Shown here: positions 11,301 to 22,600 of the stretch, in pieces
Layout of the letters: the number at the start of each line of letters is the position of its first letter
How positions within the stretch are numbered: position 1 is the first letter of the stretch
NCBI RefSeq assembly: GCF_004027225.2
Contig: NC_046360.1
Coordinates: 2,778,001 to 2,842,000, forward strand
Direction: 5' to 3'
Length of the DNA: 64,000 bases
Source of the DNA: Strigops habroptila
Lineage: Eukaryota; Chordata; Aves; Psittaciformes; Psittacidae
Notes under the pieces: generated by a model
Told to the model about the DNA's origin: nothing
The model's database searches: none
The model's input: the letters and a program-made list of their open reading frames with translations, nothing else
Translations under genes and position numbers: made by a program

Positions 11301-14300
11301 AGCCCATGCTGCTTAAAAATAAACAAGTGAAATGGGCTGAATGAGCTGATTATTTCAACTGACAAACCCTCAGTTAAGTGCAGTGCAATATAGGGCTGAA
11401 ATATTCAAAATAATACTTTTCCTGAAGGGGCTACTTCTGGTTGTAATTTAAGGCTGTAGTTTTTGGGCTGCAGTAAGCATTTTTTCTTCTCCCTCACGGC
11501 TTTCTCTCATTTCCTCCACAAACCCTTGTCCCCACTCTCCCCCATACAACTGGCCACAGGAAAACACAGGAATGATTGTCCTCAGTAATTCTTAGGCTCT
11601 GCCCAAAACCAGAGTGCGTTTAAGTGGATGAGTGGGAATAAATCCCTCCTGAGCATCTTCATTTCATTTTTAATAACAGGAAATATTTTCTCTTGTATAA
11701 GTATTTCCTAACTTGGTCAACTTCCATAGTTTTCTGTCTGGTTTTCCTGCTTAAAGAAGTCTTTGAGTTCCACCTCTCCTGCATCCCTGGATTTAGGGAG
11801 ATGCAGAGTCACCAGCTGCACCCGCACATCCCCTGCCCATGCTGACTCCAGCAGAGACAGTCCTGGGTGAAACAGCCTTACAGTTTCACTATTTCCTATA
11901 TTCCTTGTTACTCCCTGTTACCATCAAACCTGAAAGATCCTTCTCTGCTTGCAGCTGAAATTGCACATTGCCCCAGCACTCACCATCCCCTCCTGTGCAC
12001 CTTCTGTCCTACTCGAGTGTGGACACAGTGTTTAAGCCACCTTCAATGCTACAGACACTGAAGATGTCAAATGGGCGCCCATCAGGAAGACTGACCTGTA
12101 TCCCACCTCCGCAGAGGTGGCTGCTTTGTTTCAACCCAACACCCCCCACCTACCTCAAAATTTCTGCCATCCAGCCTGCATTAACCACCCAGCCTGGTAC
12201 ACAGTGCTGTGTACCAAAAACATGGTAAAAGGATGAGAATAAACAAGTACCTTTGGCTCATGGGAGTGACACAAGAACTTTGGTTTATATTTGAAACATG
12301 CACAGTTAATTACCTGTTAGGGAAGATTATTACAGACACCCACAAGACCATAATAGCAATCCCTGCTTGCTGGGACTGTGGAAGAAATGTAATGGATGTG
12401 GGAATTAGTGTCGGGTTTATTCAGATTTCTCTTTTAAGACCTCTGATGTGCATTTTCAGGTGGGTTCTCCTTTTTCTACCGACATTTGCAAGTCTGATTT
12501 CTTTATTACCCATCAGTACTGTAATCAGTGCTTTCATTTCCAGCCTTCTGCTGCTGCACATACTAAAAAGAACAACTAGAGGTGAAACACTTGTTGCTTA
12601 TCAGCTTTTTGTATCCTGCTGGATAATCCTTAACTCAAAACCACACAGTTCCACAGAGTGGCGTGCGCTTGACGGCTCCGGCTCCATCCCTCATGCTCCC
12701 CATGTACCACCACATCCGTATCCATCCGCAGCCGCAATCCAGCCGCTCCCGTGACCCTTCACGCAGGAGTCTGGCAGAGTTGCTACGACGACCTTGCCGA
12801 TGCAGCCACAGCACCCAGCCTGAACCCAGCGCAGGTCGGTGCCCATAGGGTGGCTTTTGGGGTGGGCCAGACTGGTGGGTGCTTTGCAAACCGAGCACAT
12901 GGGCTTTCCCCATCGTCCACTCCCATTGCTGCTCTGGCACCTGGAGCGTTCCACACAGAGACACCGCCATGGGGCCAAGGAGTGGCTGGGGATGGCTCGG
13001 CTGTGCCGGAGGCTGCCGGCAAAGGGGCTCTGGTGCAGGACAGTGCCATAGTGCAGGGGTCAGTGCGTGGGGTGAACTCACCCGGGGCTGGGTAATGGTC
13101 AGGCAGAGCTGGTGCGGAGGCTGCAGGAGGGGATGCAGTGCGGTGGCAGGCAGGGTGCTGCTGCTTCTATGCAGCCAGGTGTATTCTCCATCTTGCTCTT
13201 CATTAAGATATAAGATGGAAAAAAGTATAGTTGTAGCTAAATCACATTGTTCTGGCGTTCTGTGAAAAGACAGGGAAAAAATAGGTTTCCTGTAGGGCTG
13301 TGCCAACTGAAGCTGCATTTAACAGAGACCTGATAAAACTCAGAGCATTGTCTGGAGGAGGACACGGGGTTCTGTAAGATCATCCCCAAGCGCAGCATCA
13401 GCAGCAGAGATGCATGGGAGCAGCAACCTCTAGCCATCAGCATCGAGAGATGCAGCCACTGCTGGGAGGTTGGAGCGACCTTGCACTGCCTGTTCCTGCT
13501 GCCAGCCTCCCCACACCCTTGCAGTGGGTGGCTAAAAACATCCAGAGTGACAAACACCAGTTATGTTATCACTTACACAAACCTGGTATCACTGTTGTAA
13601 ACCTGGAAGGGGGTTCGGCAAACAAAGTTGGCTCCCACCAGCCTGCAATACCCCGGGTGCTTGGTGTGGGCTGTGCCTTGCAGGGCATGGTGGGGTCCTG
13701 TGGCTGCCCCTGCAGCTGGGAATCCTCCTTGGGGTTTTTAATTCCTAAGCTTTGAGCTAAAGAAGTGGTCAGATGCAGCGATGGGGCAGTGATGCTCCCA
13801 TGTGGGGGTAGTGAGGATGTCTCTCTTCACAGCCATGAGCTGCTTGGGGGTCATGGCCCGTGTTGGGGTGAGTGCATGTAGCTGTAGCTTGGCTCTTTTG
13901 CTCCCTCAGCAACGGGAGGATGGAAATGAGACGGCAATGTGCAGCTCTGTGTCCTGCAAACCCCCAGCCCTTGGCAAATATTGGCAAGAGCCCCCTTCTC
14001 CAGGGGCTGCAGCACCCAAAGGTGAAGGAGGAACTTAGCAGCTGAGCTGTATCCTGTGTTTGCATTGCAGAAAGACCATCCTCTGCAGCGGGCTGCAACT
14101 CCATCATTACGAGGGACAGATCCTGACCTCAGTGTCCTCAAACCATCATAGTCAGGTGGGTGGCATGGCCAGGGGACTCCAGCTGCCAAATCCTCCTCTG
14201 CCCTCACAGACAACACCGTCCCCAAACCATCTGCTTCAAGGGTTGCCAACATGGTGGTCTTCAACTTCCCCCCTCTCCTTGAGGTTGGTGGAGGACGTAT

Positions 14301-14390
14301 CTGTGTCGGACAGCTGAAAGAGGAATGACCACAGGAACCCTTACCTCTCCCTGGGTCTGAGCTCACAATGCAGCACCCAGGCAGGTCTCC

Positions 14391-14458
14391 CAGCCCTGCC
14401 TGTGCCCCCCCAGCCCTGCCTGCGCTCCCCCAGCCCTGCCCGCGCTCCCCCAGCCCCA
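14391..14458. repeat. Short tandem repeat, 20-bp unit, about 3.4 copies
   Basis: The unit CAGCCCTGCCTGCGCTCCCC repeats with one or two changes per copy. No function is apparent. Confidence 0.85.
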
Positions 14459-14791
14459 CGGTAAGGAGCCATGTGGGACATGCACTACCCAAATCAGCTG
14501 CATTTTAGAGAGGAAGGCTCACCATGGACACAGAAGTGCTTTTTTTTAGCAATGATATCCCTCCAAGTAGCTGTTGAATGAGCATTTCCCACAGCTAAGT
14601 GGAGAACTGAAGAGGAACACAAACCATATTTTCTTAGTTATAACTTCTAGCTTTTATTGCGTAGCAAGGACCCAAAACACGCTCCTTTGCCCTCTCCTTC
14701 CAAGCTTTCACCCATGCTGGCTCCCCAGCACCCACAACACAGCAGGAATGTGAGCTCTGCTCTGAGAAAGGAAACAGCAACATCACTGGAT

Positions 14792-14796
14792 ATGTC
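14792..14796 (+). repeat. Target-site duplication, left copy
   Basis: ATGTC, identical to 15367-15371 on the other side of the LTR. Confidence 0.85.
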
Positions 14797-15366
14797 TGTC
14801 CTGGGTTCAGCTGTAGCAGTCGTTTTTCTCCTTCTTAGTAGCTGGTGCAGGGCTGTGTTCTTGACTTGAGTCTGGGAACACCGCTGCTAAGACCGATGTT
14901 TTTAGCTGTCGCTAAGTGATGCTCACTCCGATCAAAGACTCCCTCAGCCCCATGCTCTGCCAGGGAGCAGGGGAAGCCGGGAGGAAGCAGGGAGAGATCA
15001 CCTGACCCAAACTAGCCAAAGGGGGGTTCCATCCCACAGCACGTCATGCCCAGTATATAAACTGGGGGGAGTTACCCGGAAGGCCGAGATTGCTGCTGGG
15101 GTCCGGCTCGGTGTTGGTCGGCGGGTGGTGAGCAATTGTATTCTCTCCCCCTGTTGTTTTCCCTTATCATCAGTATTATTGTTGGTGGTAGCAGTGGTGG
15201 TTTTGTATTATACCTTAGTTACGGGACTGCTCTTATCTCAACCCGTGGGATTTACGTTGTTTTGATTCTCCTCCCCATCCCTCCGGCAGCGGGGGGAGGA
15301 ACAAGGTGGGGGAGTGAGCGAGCGGCTGCGTGGTTCTGAGTTACCGGCTGGGCTTAAACCACGACA
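14797..15366 (+). mobile_element. Solo LTR of an endogenous retrovirus (ERVL-like), intact ends
   Basis: A 570-bp element begins TGTCCTGGGTTCAGC and ends TTAAACCACGACA, giving TG...CA termini. It is flanked by a perfect 5-bp duplication ATGTC (14792-14796 and 15367-15371). A TATA box (TATATAA, 15054-15060) sits in the expected interior position on the plus strand, so the LTR is in the same orientation as MORN3. No internal viral genes adjoin it, so it is a solo LTR left by LTR-LTR recombination. The 5-bp duplication fits ERVL-type elements. The terminal phrases resemble abundant neoavian LTRs, from recollection of such repeats. Confidence 0.9.
15054..15060 (+). promoter_or_regulatory. LTR TATA box
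   Basis: TATATAA inside the solo LTR on the plus strand. It would direct transcription toward MORN3, about 1.4 kb upstream of the MORN3 start codon. Confidence 0.55.
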
Positions 15367-15371
15367 ATGTC
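15367..15371 (+). repeat. Target-site duplication, right copy
   Basis: ATGTC, matching 14792-14796. Confidence 0.85.
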
Positions 15372-16483
15372 TCAGTCCAGCAGATCAGGACAGAAGGGGG
15401 AGCCCAGGAGACAAAATCAGAGAGCATCCCACCCCGCCAGCTCCAGCCAAGCTCTGTGTGTTGATGGCGTTCATAGAATCTTGCTTTTGTTTTTACAGCT
15501 GCCTTTTGGCGTTTTATTTATGGTCTGTAGGAGACCACTCTCACCTCTGAGTCTGTGCTGCATTCCCACTATGCTGAACAGCGACTTTTTCCACCAGCAG
15601 TGCCCAGACATCGCCACCATAGAGTAGGGAAGGGACATCCACCATTGTCCTCTCCGTGCAGATGCAACTAAACATCTTCTCCATCCTTTTCCCCAATGCT
15701 GATCTTTTCCTTGCAGACCTCCAACCCTCAAATCACCTCCCACCTGTGCCAGTCATTCCCTGTGTGCTGTTCATGCTTTAAACCCCACATCACTTCAGAA
15801 TCCGCCTCCTTGGCAGCTTGCTTGTCCTTCCCTGGGCAAGCTGCAGCCTCCTAGTACACAGAAACATTGTGGGTTTGACCTCTCTTAACCAGACACCTGC
15901 AGGACTGACATTTTTAGCAGTAAAAGAGCTTGAGCTGTGTTGCTGCTGGGCATCTGAAGTGTCTGAGCTCCCAGTGGGCTGCAGGGACACTGGCCAACTC
16001 TCTGACCTGCTCCATCTCGTGAATGCTTTCCAATGGCCTGAGATGTTTCCTAGCAAACAAATCATTTTCCAATTTGATTTAATGACTGCTCCTGCTTCAC
16101 ACAGAGCCATTGGAGGAGCAGCCATGGGAAGGAGCCCAGCAAGGTTTCAGCTGTACGGAGAAGAGGCTGCCCTTCCCTGTGCTTCCCGAGGTGTCTGGCA
16201 GGGACAGAGATCAATACCCACCACAGACTCCACCTGCTGAGACTTATTTAACATCTAACAGGCCAGGCTATGCTGTGGGCCTGTTTTCAGACAGTGCTGG
16301 TTTGTACTTTGGTATCTTTGGATACCTTCCGTTTGTTATATCTCTACCCCTCCAAAACCGGACATCAATTACTGACTCGGGTGAATACTGAAACAGAGCT
16401 CACAAATAGACTGTTTTACTTGTACCTGCCTTAGTAATTTCTCTCTTAATTTATTGCTGACAATAGTTTGTTTTCCTCTCCAG
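15372..16483. other. Region between the solo LTR and MORN3 first coding exon
   Basis: No gene or repeat recognised. It is probably 5' intron or promoter DNA of MORN3, because the first coding exon starts at a splice acceptor. Confidence 0.6.
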
Positions 16484-16494
16484 CCAGGAACAAT
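16484..16494 (+). other. MORN3 5' UTR portion of the first coding exon
   Basis: Eleven bases between the acceptor TTTTCCTCTCCAG and the ATG. If the acceptor is used, an upstream noncoding exon must exist; its position is not determined. Confidence 0.55.
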
Positions 16495-16639
16495 ATGCCT
16501 GTTGTAAAAAAACGCAGAACTCGAGAGCCCCTCTGGCATGAACGGGACTCGAAAGCACAGAAACATGGGTTAAGACACACAGTCTATGCTGTAAATGGGG
16601 ATCGGTACACCGGAGAATGGCAGGACAACTTGAAACATG
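16495..16639 (+). CDS. MORN3: MORN3 coding exon 1
   Basis: ATG at 16495 opens 48 codons ending [11 protein letters not shown], plus one base before the donor GTAAGA at 16640. A pyrimidine-rich CTCTCCAG acceptor ends at 16483, so the exon starts at 16484 with an 11-nt 5' UTR part before the ATG. Confidence 0.93.
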
Positions 16640-19600
16640 GTAAGATGGATCATTTTGAGGAAAAGTACCAATTTAGGTGTCCTAACAAAAGTTCCTAGGG
16701 GCAGGGGGTGGTCAGCAGTTGTATATGCTCCTGGAAGAGCATTCATTCATGTATCTATGTATGTCTTTGATAGATGTCATGCAAAAATGTACTCAGAAAT
16801 ACTTCTCAATGGTAACTTGCAGAGCTTTTGCATGCATTTGGGGGCAATCACCCAAAATATCTAGGTTATAATATCTCAAAATCCTCTGCAAACACAGCAA
16901 GCTGCAGTCAGCTCCACACACCGGGATGTGCCCTGGCTGCACAGTCCCCGGAGCTCTCTTGGTTCCTGACTTGGCTTCACGAATATTCATTTATCCTCAA
17001 GCTGTGGCAGGTTCTGCAGGAGACAGAGCAGGGGAAGGAGACCCTGACTGAGCCCTGAGCAGCCAGAGCAGGACAGGCTTGTTTGCAAGCAGTAAAGCGG
17101 GCTGGGAAAGATTTAAGTGCATTCAGCAAAGGCCACACAGGAAGCCCCGATCAAGATTAATGATGGTTCCGACTTGGGAAGCTAAACTGAATCCCAGACA
17201 TAAACCTGCCCTGGTGCAGGGAGTGCTGCCTCGCCTGGGATGGAGCTGTAGGAAGGCAGCCCCATAATCCTTTTTTCTAACAAACCCATCATTCTTCTTG
17301 TGAGGTAAACAGGCAAAGGCACCCAGATATGGAAAAGCACTGGAGCTATTTACAGCGGTGACTGGAAGTTTGGGAAGCGCGATGGTTATGGCTCATACAG
17401 CATTCCTGACCCTGTAACCAAGCAGTACAAGAAGGTGTACACAGGCTGGTGGGAAAACGACCAAAAATGTGTAAGTGACATTTCCCATGCGTGCCGGCAC
17501 TAAGGCAGCATCCCCCAAAACATGGGCAAGAGTTGGGTGCATGTGTCAACAAAGACCAGTTAAAATACTGGTTTGGCTAAACAAGTAGGTGGAAAAAAGA
17601 AAAGCAAAGCAAGAGCAAAAGCTCTGGTATTTAAGCCCTCTCCCCCTGCCCTCCCCAACTCACTGCTCCTGCTGTTACTCACTTCTCCATGTCAGATGCT
17701 GCAGGAGCTGCACTGTGTCCCACATCTGGCAATAGGGAAGCAGCAGCGTGTCTCTGGGTAGAAGCTATGGGAACAGCCTTTCCTCCAGGCTTGGGTTCTC
17801 TTTAAATCTTAGTCTGAACCTGCAGAAAGCTCAGGAAGCTTCAGCAGTAAATATCCATCATTCATAAACAGCCAAGTGTGGCTGAGAACACAGCATTGCC
17901 TGCTGTGTCCCCACTGGAGAGGGACTCATCCCACCCATCCCTGGTGATCAGGCTACAGCCCCGACCTCCCTCCAGCTGCCACAGAGCAGTGATCACTGCT
18001 CAGACTCACCTGAAGCTCAGCCAAGCACAATGGGGGGTTTCATATTCCATGTCTTAACCCTCCCCACCCATCCCTTTCATTCCTCTCATCCTTCAGGCAG
18101 TTGGAGGAACCTGTGTTATAAGTGCTTCAGGAAAATGTGCCTTCTTCTGGGAGTTTTACAGCACATTAGACAAATGAGTTCTTTTGGAGAATAAGCCTGT
18201 CACATAAATCACTGGTTTTTCTAAAAGGAACGTAATGAGAAAGTCATCTGGTAAAACGACTGCAATCTCATGTGCAAAATCCTTGTAGGAACGATTCTTG
18301 TGTTCACCTTTGTGTCTGCTCTTAAAATACATCAATAGCCTCTCACACTTCTAATTGGCAGGCAGCTCTGTGGCTCCAGTCTCTTGGAATATCACAGGGT
18401 ATATTCATTGCTGGGGTGATGCCTGCTCCGTGGTGCCTGGCCTGGCTGGGGGGAGCCACGCATGGCATCGCTGCCTGAGCCTGCTGGTCTCACCACAGGC
18501 AGCCTTCAGGCCTGGCTTTAGCTCCTTGGGAAGGAGGAAGGCAGCAAAGTGAGGGGCTCTTTAGGACATTACTGCTTTGGGGGTACAGATGGAGGGGAAG
18601 GTAAAACTGTTTCCATGGTTTGCATCACTTGGAGACCTTTGGTGTGCTTGGTGCCAAGGGATGGAGCTGCCTGGCCTGGGATACACCGGGCTGTAGGAAG
18701 CAGCATCAGGGTTGAAAGGCACGAAATCCCCATGTTGAAAGATTCTTTTAAATACTGCCTATCCCAGGCCAGTTTATATGCTAGTAAACCCCAATTTAGA
18801 TAAATATTAGTGGCAATTGTGCCAATAATAACACAATGAGATATAAACCTGAGGTTTTGTCATGGGAATAAAATCATTTGTCCCAAAAAAATCCCATACC
18901 GCCACCTCTCGTTTCCTTCAACACAAGAACGGCCACCCAGCTGGGCTGCCAGCAGCCGTGTGGCAGAGCAGCAAGCACAGGAGCAGTGCATCACTGTGCT
19001 GAGACAGTGATATCCCAAAATTGAACACTGACCCCCATCAATCCAGAGGCTCCTAATAGCCATCTCTGTGCTGACTTCCAGGGCTACGGGCTGAAGATCT
19101 ACCCCAACGGGGAGCGCTACGAGGGCGAGTGGAGCGCTGGGCTGCGGAGCGGCTGGGGACGCATGTACTACCAGGATGGATCCATCTATGAGGGACAATG
19201 GCTGTTGGACAAGCCCAGCGGGCAGGGAATGCTGCGGCTCCGTAAGTACCACCCATCCTTACCCCAGGCATAGAATCATAGAATCATAGAATCGTAAGGG
19301 TTGGAAAGGACCTTAAGATCATCTAGTTCCAACCCCCCTGCCATGGGCAGGGACACCTTGCCCTAAACCATGTGGCTCAAGGCTCTGTCCAACCTGGCCT
19401 TGAACACCGCCAGGCATGGAGCATCCACAACCTCCCTGGGCAACCCATTCCAGTGCTTCACCACCCTCACTGTAAAGAACTTCTTCCTTATATCTAATCT
19501 AAACTTCCTCTGTTTAAGTTTGAACCCATTACTCCTTGTCCTACCACTACAGTCCCTAAGGAAGAGTCCCTCCCCAGCATCCTTGTAGACCCCCTTCAGA

Positions 19601-22600
19601 TACTGGAAGGCTGCTATGAGGTCACCACGCAGCCTTCTCTTCTCCAGGCTGAACAGCCCCAACTTTCTCAGCCTGTCTTCATATGGGAGGTGCTCCAGCC
19701 CTCTTATCATCCTCGTGGCCCTCCTCTGGACTCGCTCCAACAGCTCCATGTCCTTTTTATGTTGAGGACACCAGAACTGTATGCAGTACTCCAAGTGGGG
19801 TCTCACAAGAGCAGAGTAGAGGGGCAGGATCACCATCTGCCTGCCCCCTTCAAGGTGTTGGGTGCTGTTCTCCGGATGTCTCTGCCATCCGGATTTCTGG
19901 ATGCTACATCATGTCTCCCGCTGCAGCCTTGCACCAGGGTTGTGGCTGCTCCGTGTTGTCCCTCCCCTCCTGTGTTGGGGCCGGAGGCAGCACAGGCTGT
20001 GCAAGGGCCAGCTGAAGCCCGCATGCCTGAAAACTTATTTTTGCTGTGATTTACATTTAAATGACTGGGATGACTAGGGTTAGAGATAATGTACTGTTAG
20101 GGCAGAGAAGAGCAAATCTCTTTTCAAGCCAGGCACTTTGCCAGACATACTTTCTAACTGCTGCATACCAAAGAGTCCAGTTGCAGGCACAGAAAGAAAA
20201 GTTTTCTTTCTGAGTTCACTCCATCCCCTCTCTCACTTCCGACACTGTCTCATGTTGAGTGAACACAGGGGTTTCAGGAGTACACAATGCCTTCCCAGAA
20301 ATAACACCAAGCACATCACGGGTTGGGAATGTTGGGGGCAATCTCAGCATAAAAATGGGAATTTGGAGTTTTTTCCCCCCCTTGTTTTGCATGGGGTTTA
20401 ACACATCTTTCCTGCAAAGAAAGCCAAGAATCCCAATCCTCTGCAATACAAAGCTCAGCATTCCAGGGACATTTGAATAACTATTCTCTTCGTATTATTA
20501 TTCATCTATACTATTTTTTGCTTGAAAGTGATCTCAAGGCTGGTGATTACCTAAGCAAAGCAGCTGGGAGGAACGAGCACGATCTTGACTGCGCATCACA
20601 GGCACGACTGTGCTCTCTCTGCTGGCTGTAAAGTCACTTTGGACTGGTGGCTCATCCAGATGAAATCAGCACCCACTTCCAGGGGTCACACCTTCCACTG
20701 ATCTCCTTTGTTCCCATCAAAGTCACTGCTATAAACTTAAAACCCCTGCGGGCTGAGCTGCAGCTGATGAACCATTTCAGAGCCTGGTTGCCTCCAGCAT
20801 ATCCTGGAGCCACTTGCAAGCTAGATTCCTTTTGGTTAAAATTAGCCAGAGCAATTATTTCATACCCACAACCTCAGTGTATTCAGCTCAGCTGCTGGAC
20901 GTGTGCCCACGTGCCGGCAGCTTTGAGATGGTGAAAGGAACTGAGTTCTTCAGTGGAGGTCACAATGAGCTGCAGCTCAAGATTGAATTGCTTACAGTGG
21001 CAGCGTGCCTGGCGAGGGTGAGCTTGGCTGGGAGCACTGCTCTGCTACAGCCCAGTGCCAAATGGCTTTTAAAGCAGAACACTGCACATCAGCAGGGAGC
21101 TCAGAAGCGAGCAATGCAGCTCTTGGATGCTCTAGGAGGGGAGTGGAGGGGAGCAGGCAGGTGCCACGGTGCAGCCAGGGCATTCAGTGATCCCTCCATC
21201 GCAGCCAGGTCTGTGATTTTGGTGGTTTCTGAGCTGTCAGTGGCTGGAGAGAAGCTGCTCCCCCAGCGGGCAGGGCAGGTTGGTGTTGCAGATAAGCACA
21301 CCACCAGATGCGGACTGAAGATAACCACTGCCATGGCTCCAACCTGTAAAGCAGCCCCGGCCTGAGGAGCCTGGCAGCCATGCTCCCCAGAAGCATTTTT
21401 GGTTTTATGTCTTCCCTTTCAAGCATTCTGGCAGTCCCCAGCTACCTCTGTGGCACTGTGTGGGGTGCCCTGGTATTTTGGCCTGCACTTGCCACAAAGA
21501 ATGGCCAAGTTCAGCTGAGACCCAAATATCTTTCCACTAAGTAACTCGGTCAGAAATCCCCATGGTTTTTGGCTTAGAAACACTGTACTTAGAAGAAGGA
21601 GACTGCAGAGGACTCTCATAGTGGCAGCAGGGTGGCCTGGATGTATCCCAGCCCAAACATTACCATGGCTGTGGTGCCCCTTCTCAACCAGCATCCCTGG
21701 ACGAGGCTGCTCTCTCCGCCTTGCAGCTCTGCTTTACCTGTTGGTGATGGATGGATTCCTGGAGAGCAGCAGAGAGCCTGAAAAAATCCTCTCCCAACCT
21801 GCAGAAAACCACCAAGAGATGCAGTACAGCTGGAAGAACAGCCTCTAACTGATTGCCTGAACCATTCAGACACTCAGCAGTTCTTGCCCTGTAATTCACT
21901 GAGGAAAAACATAACTACAAGTATTCTTTGAGATCAAGATTATTTTGACTGGACAACAGTCAGACAGTGCTGCTGCTCCGTGCCCAGACAAGCAAACCTC
22001 TTCAAGCCAGAGATCCTGCGTGATTTGTTGCAATGACAAATCTGAAACTTATATCCTATAATTTCTCATGTTGTAAAGAGTGACTCAGTGACTACTCCCT
22101 TACTCTGAGCTCCGTATATCAGCAAAAAATTAACATCACTGTGAGAAGAACAAAGCAGGTGAACACAGTTTGTGTTCCAAGCAGGCAAGTGTGGGCTCCT
22201 TTCACAGCCTTTCCTCCCTCTGTGGCCCAGCAAATAGAGTCCCCTTAAAATTACTAAGAGGAGCCAAGCAGATTTCCTCTTCTGTCCATTCCCGGTGTTG
22301 GTTGATTTTGTTTGTAGCCTCTTACCAAAATGGTGCAAATTTCATGGTCTGTTCATGTATTTAATTGCAGCCAATGAAAATCGGTACGAAGGAGGCTGGA
22401 AAAATGGAAAAAAGCATGGCCCAGGGAAATTTTTCTACTTGGATAAGGGGCAGCTGTTGGAAGGTATCTGGGCATCTAATGTACCAAAATGTGGAATTGT
22501 GACTGACTTCAACAAAGATGAAGCTCCTGCCCCTCCTCAATATCCCATCCCAAAGGTAATTGTTTGGAAATCTTGGTTTTGCTGGTAATGTTGCATTCCT

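Larger units (their letters stand above)
7689..14796. other. Intergenic region between TMEM120B and MORN3
   Basis: Apart from the CR1 copy at about 8041-8345 and short tandem repeats, I see no recognisable gene. The stretch 8350-12600 is AT-rich and featureless. About 12660-13150 is GC-richer with scattered CpG and could hold a noncoding exon or decayed promoter, but nothing decisive is visible. Confidence 0.7.

Noticed and set aside
12635-13318. 227-codon open frame on the minus strand
   Set aside because: Composition follows local GC-rich DNA. No family motif is recognisable and other frames overlap it on both strands. It is probably chance.
13851-14492. 213-codon minus-strand open frame
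   Set aside because: It lies in GC-rich intergenic DNA that includes the 20-bp tandem repeat, and shows no recognisable protein family.
19363-19836. Possible host gene encoding 157 aa
   Set aside because: The sequence is the C-terminus of CR1 LINE ORF2, not a host gene.
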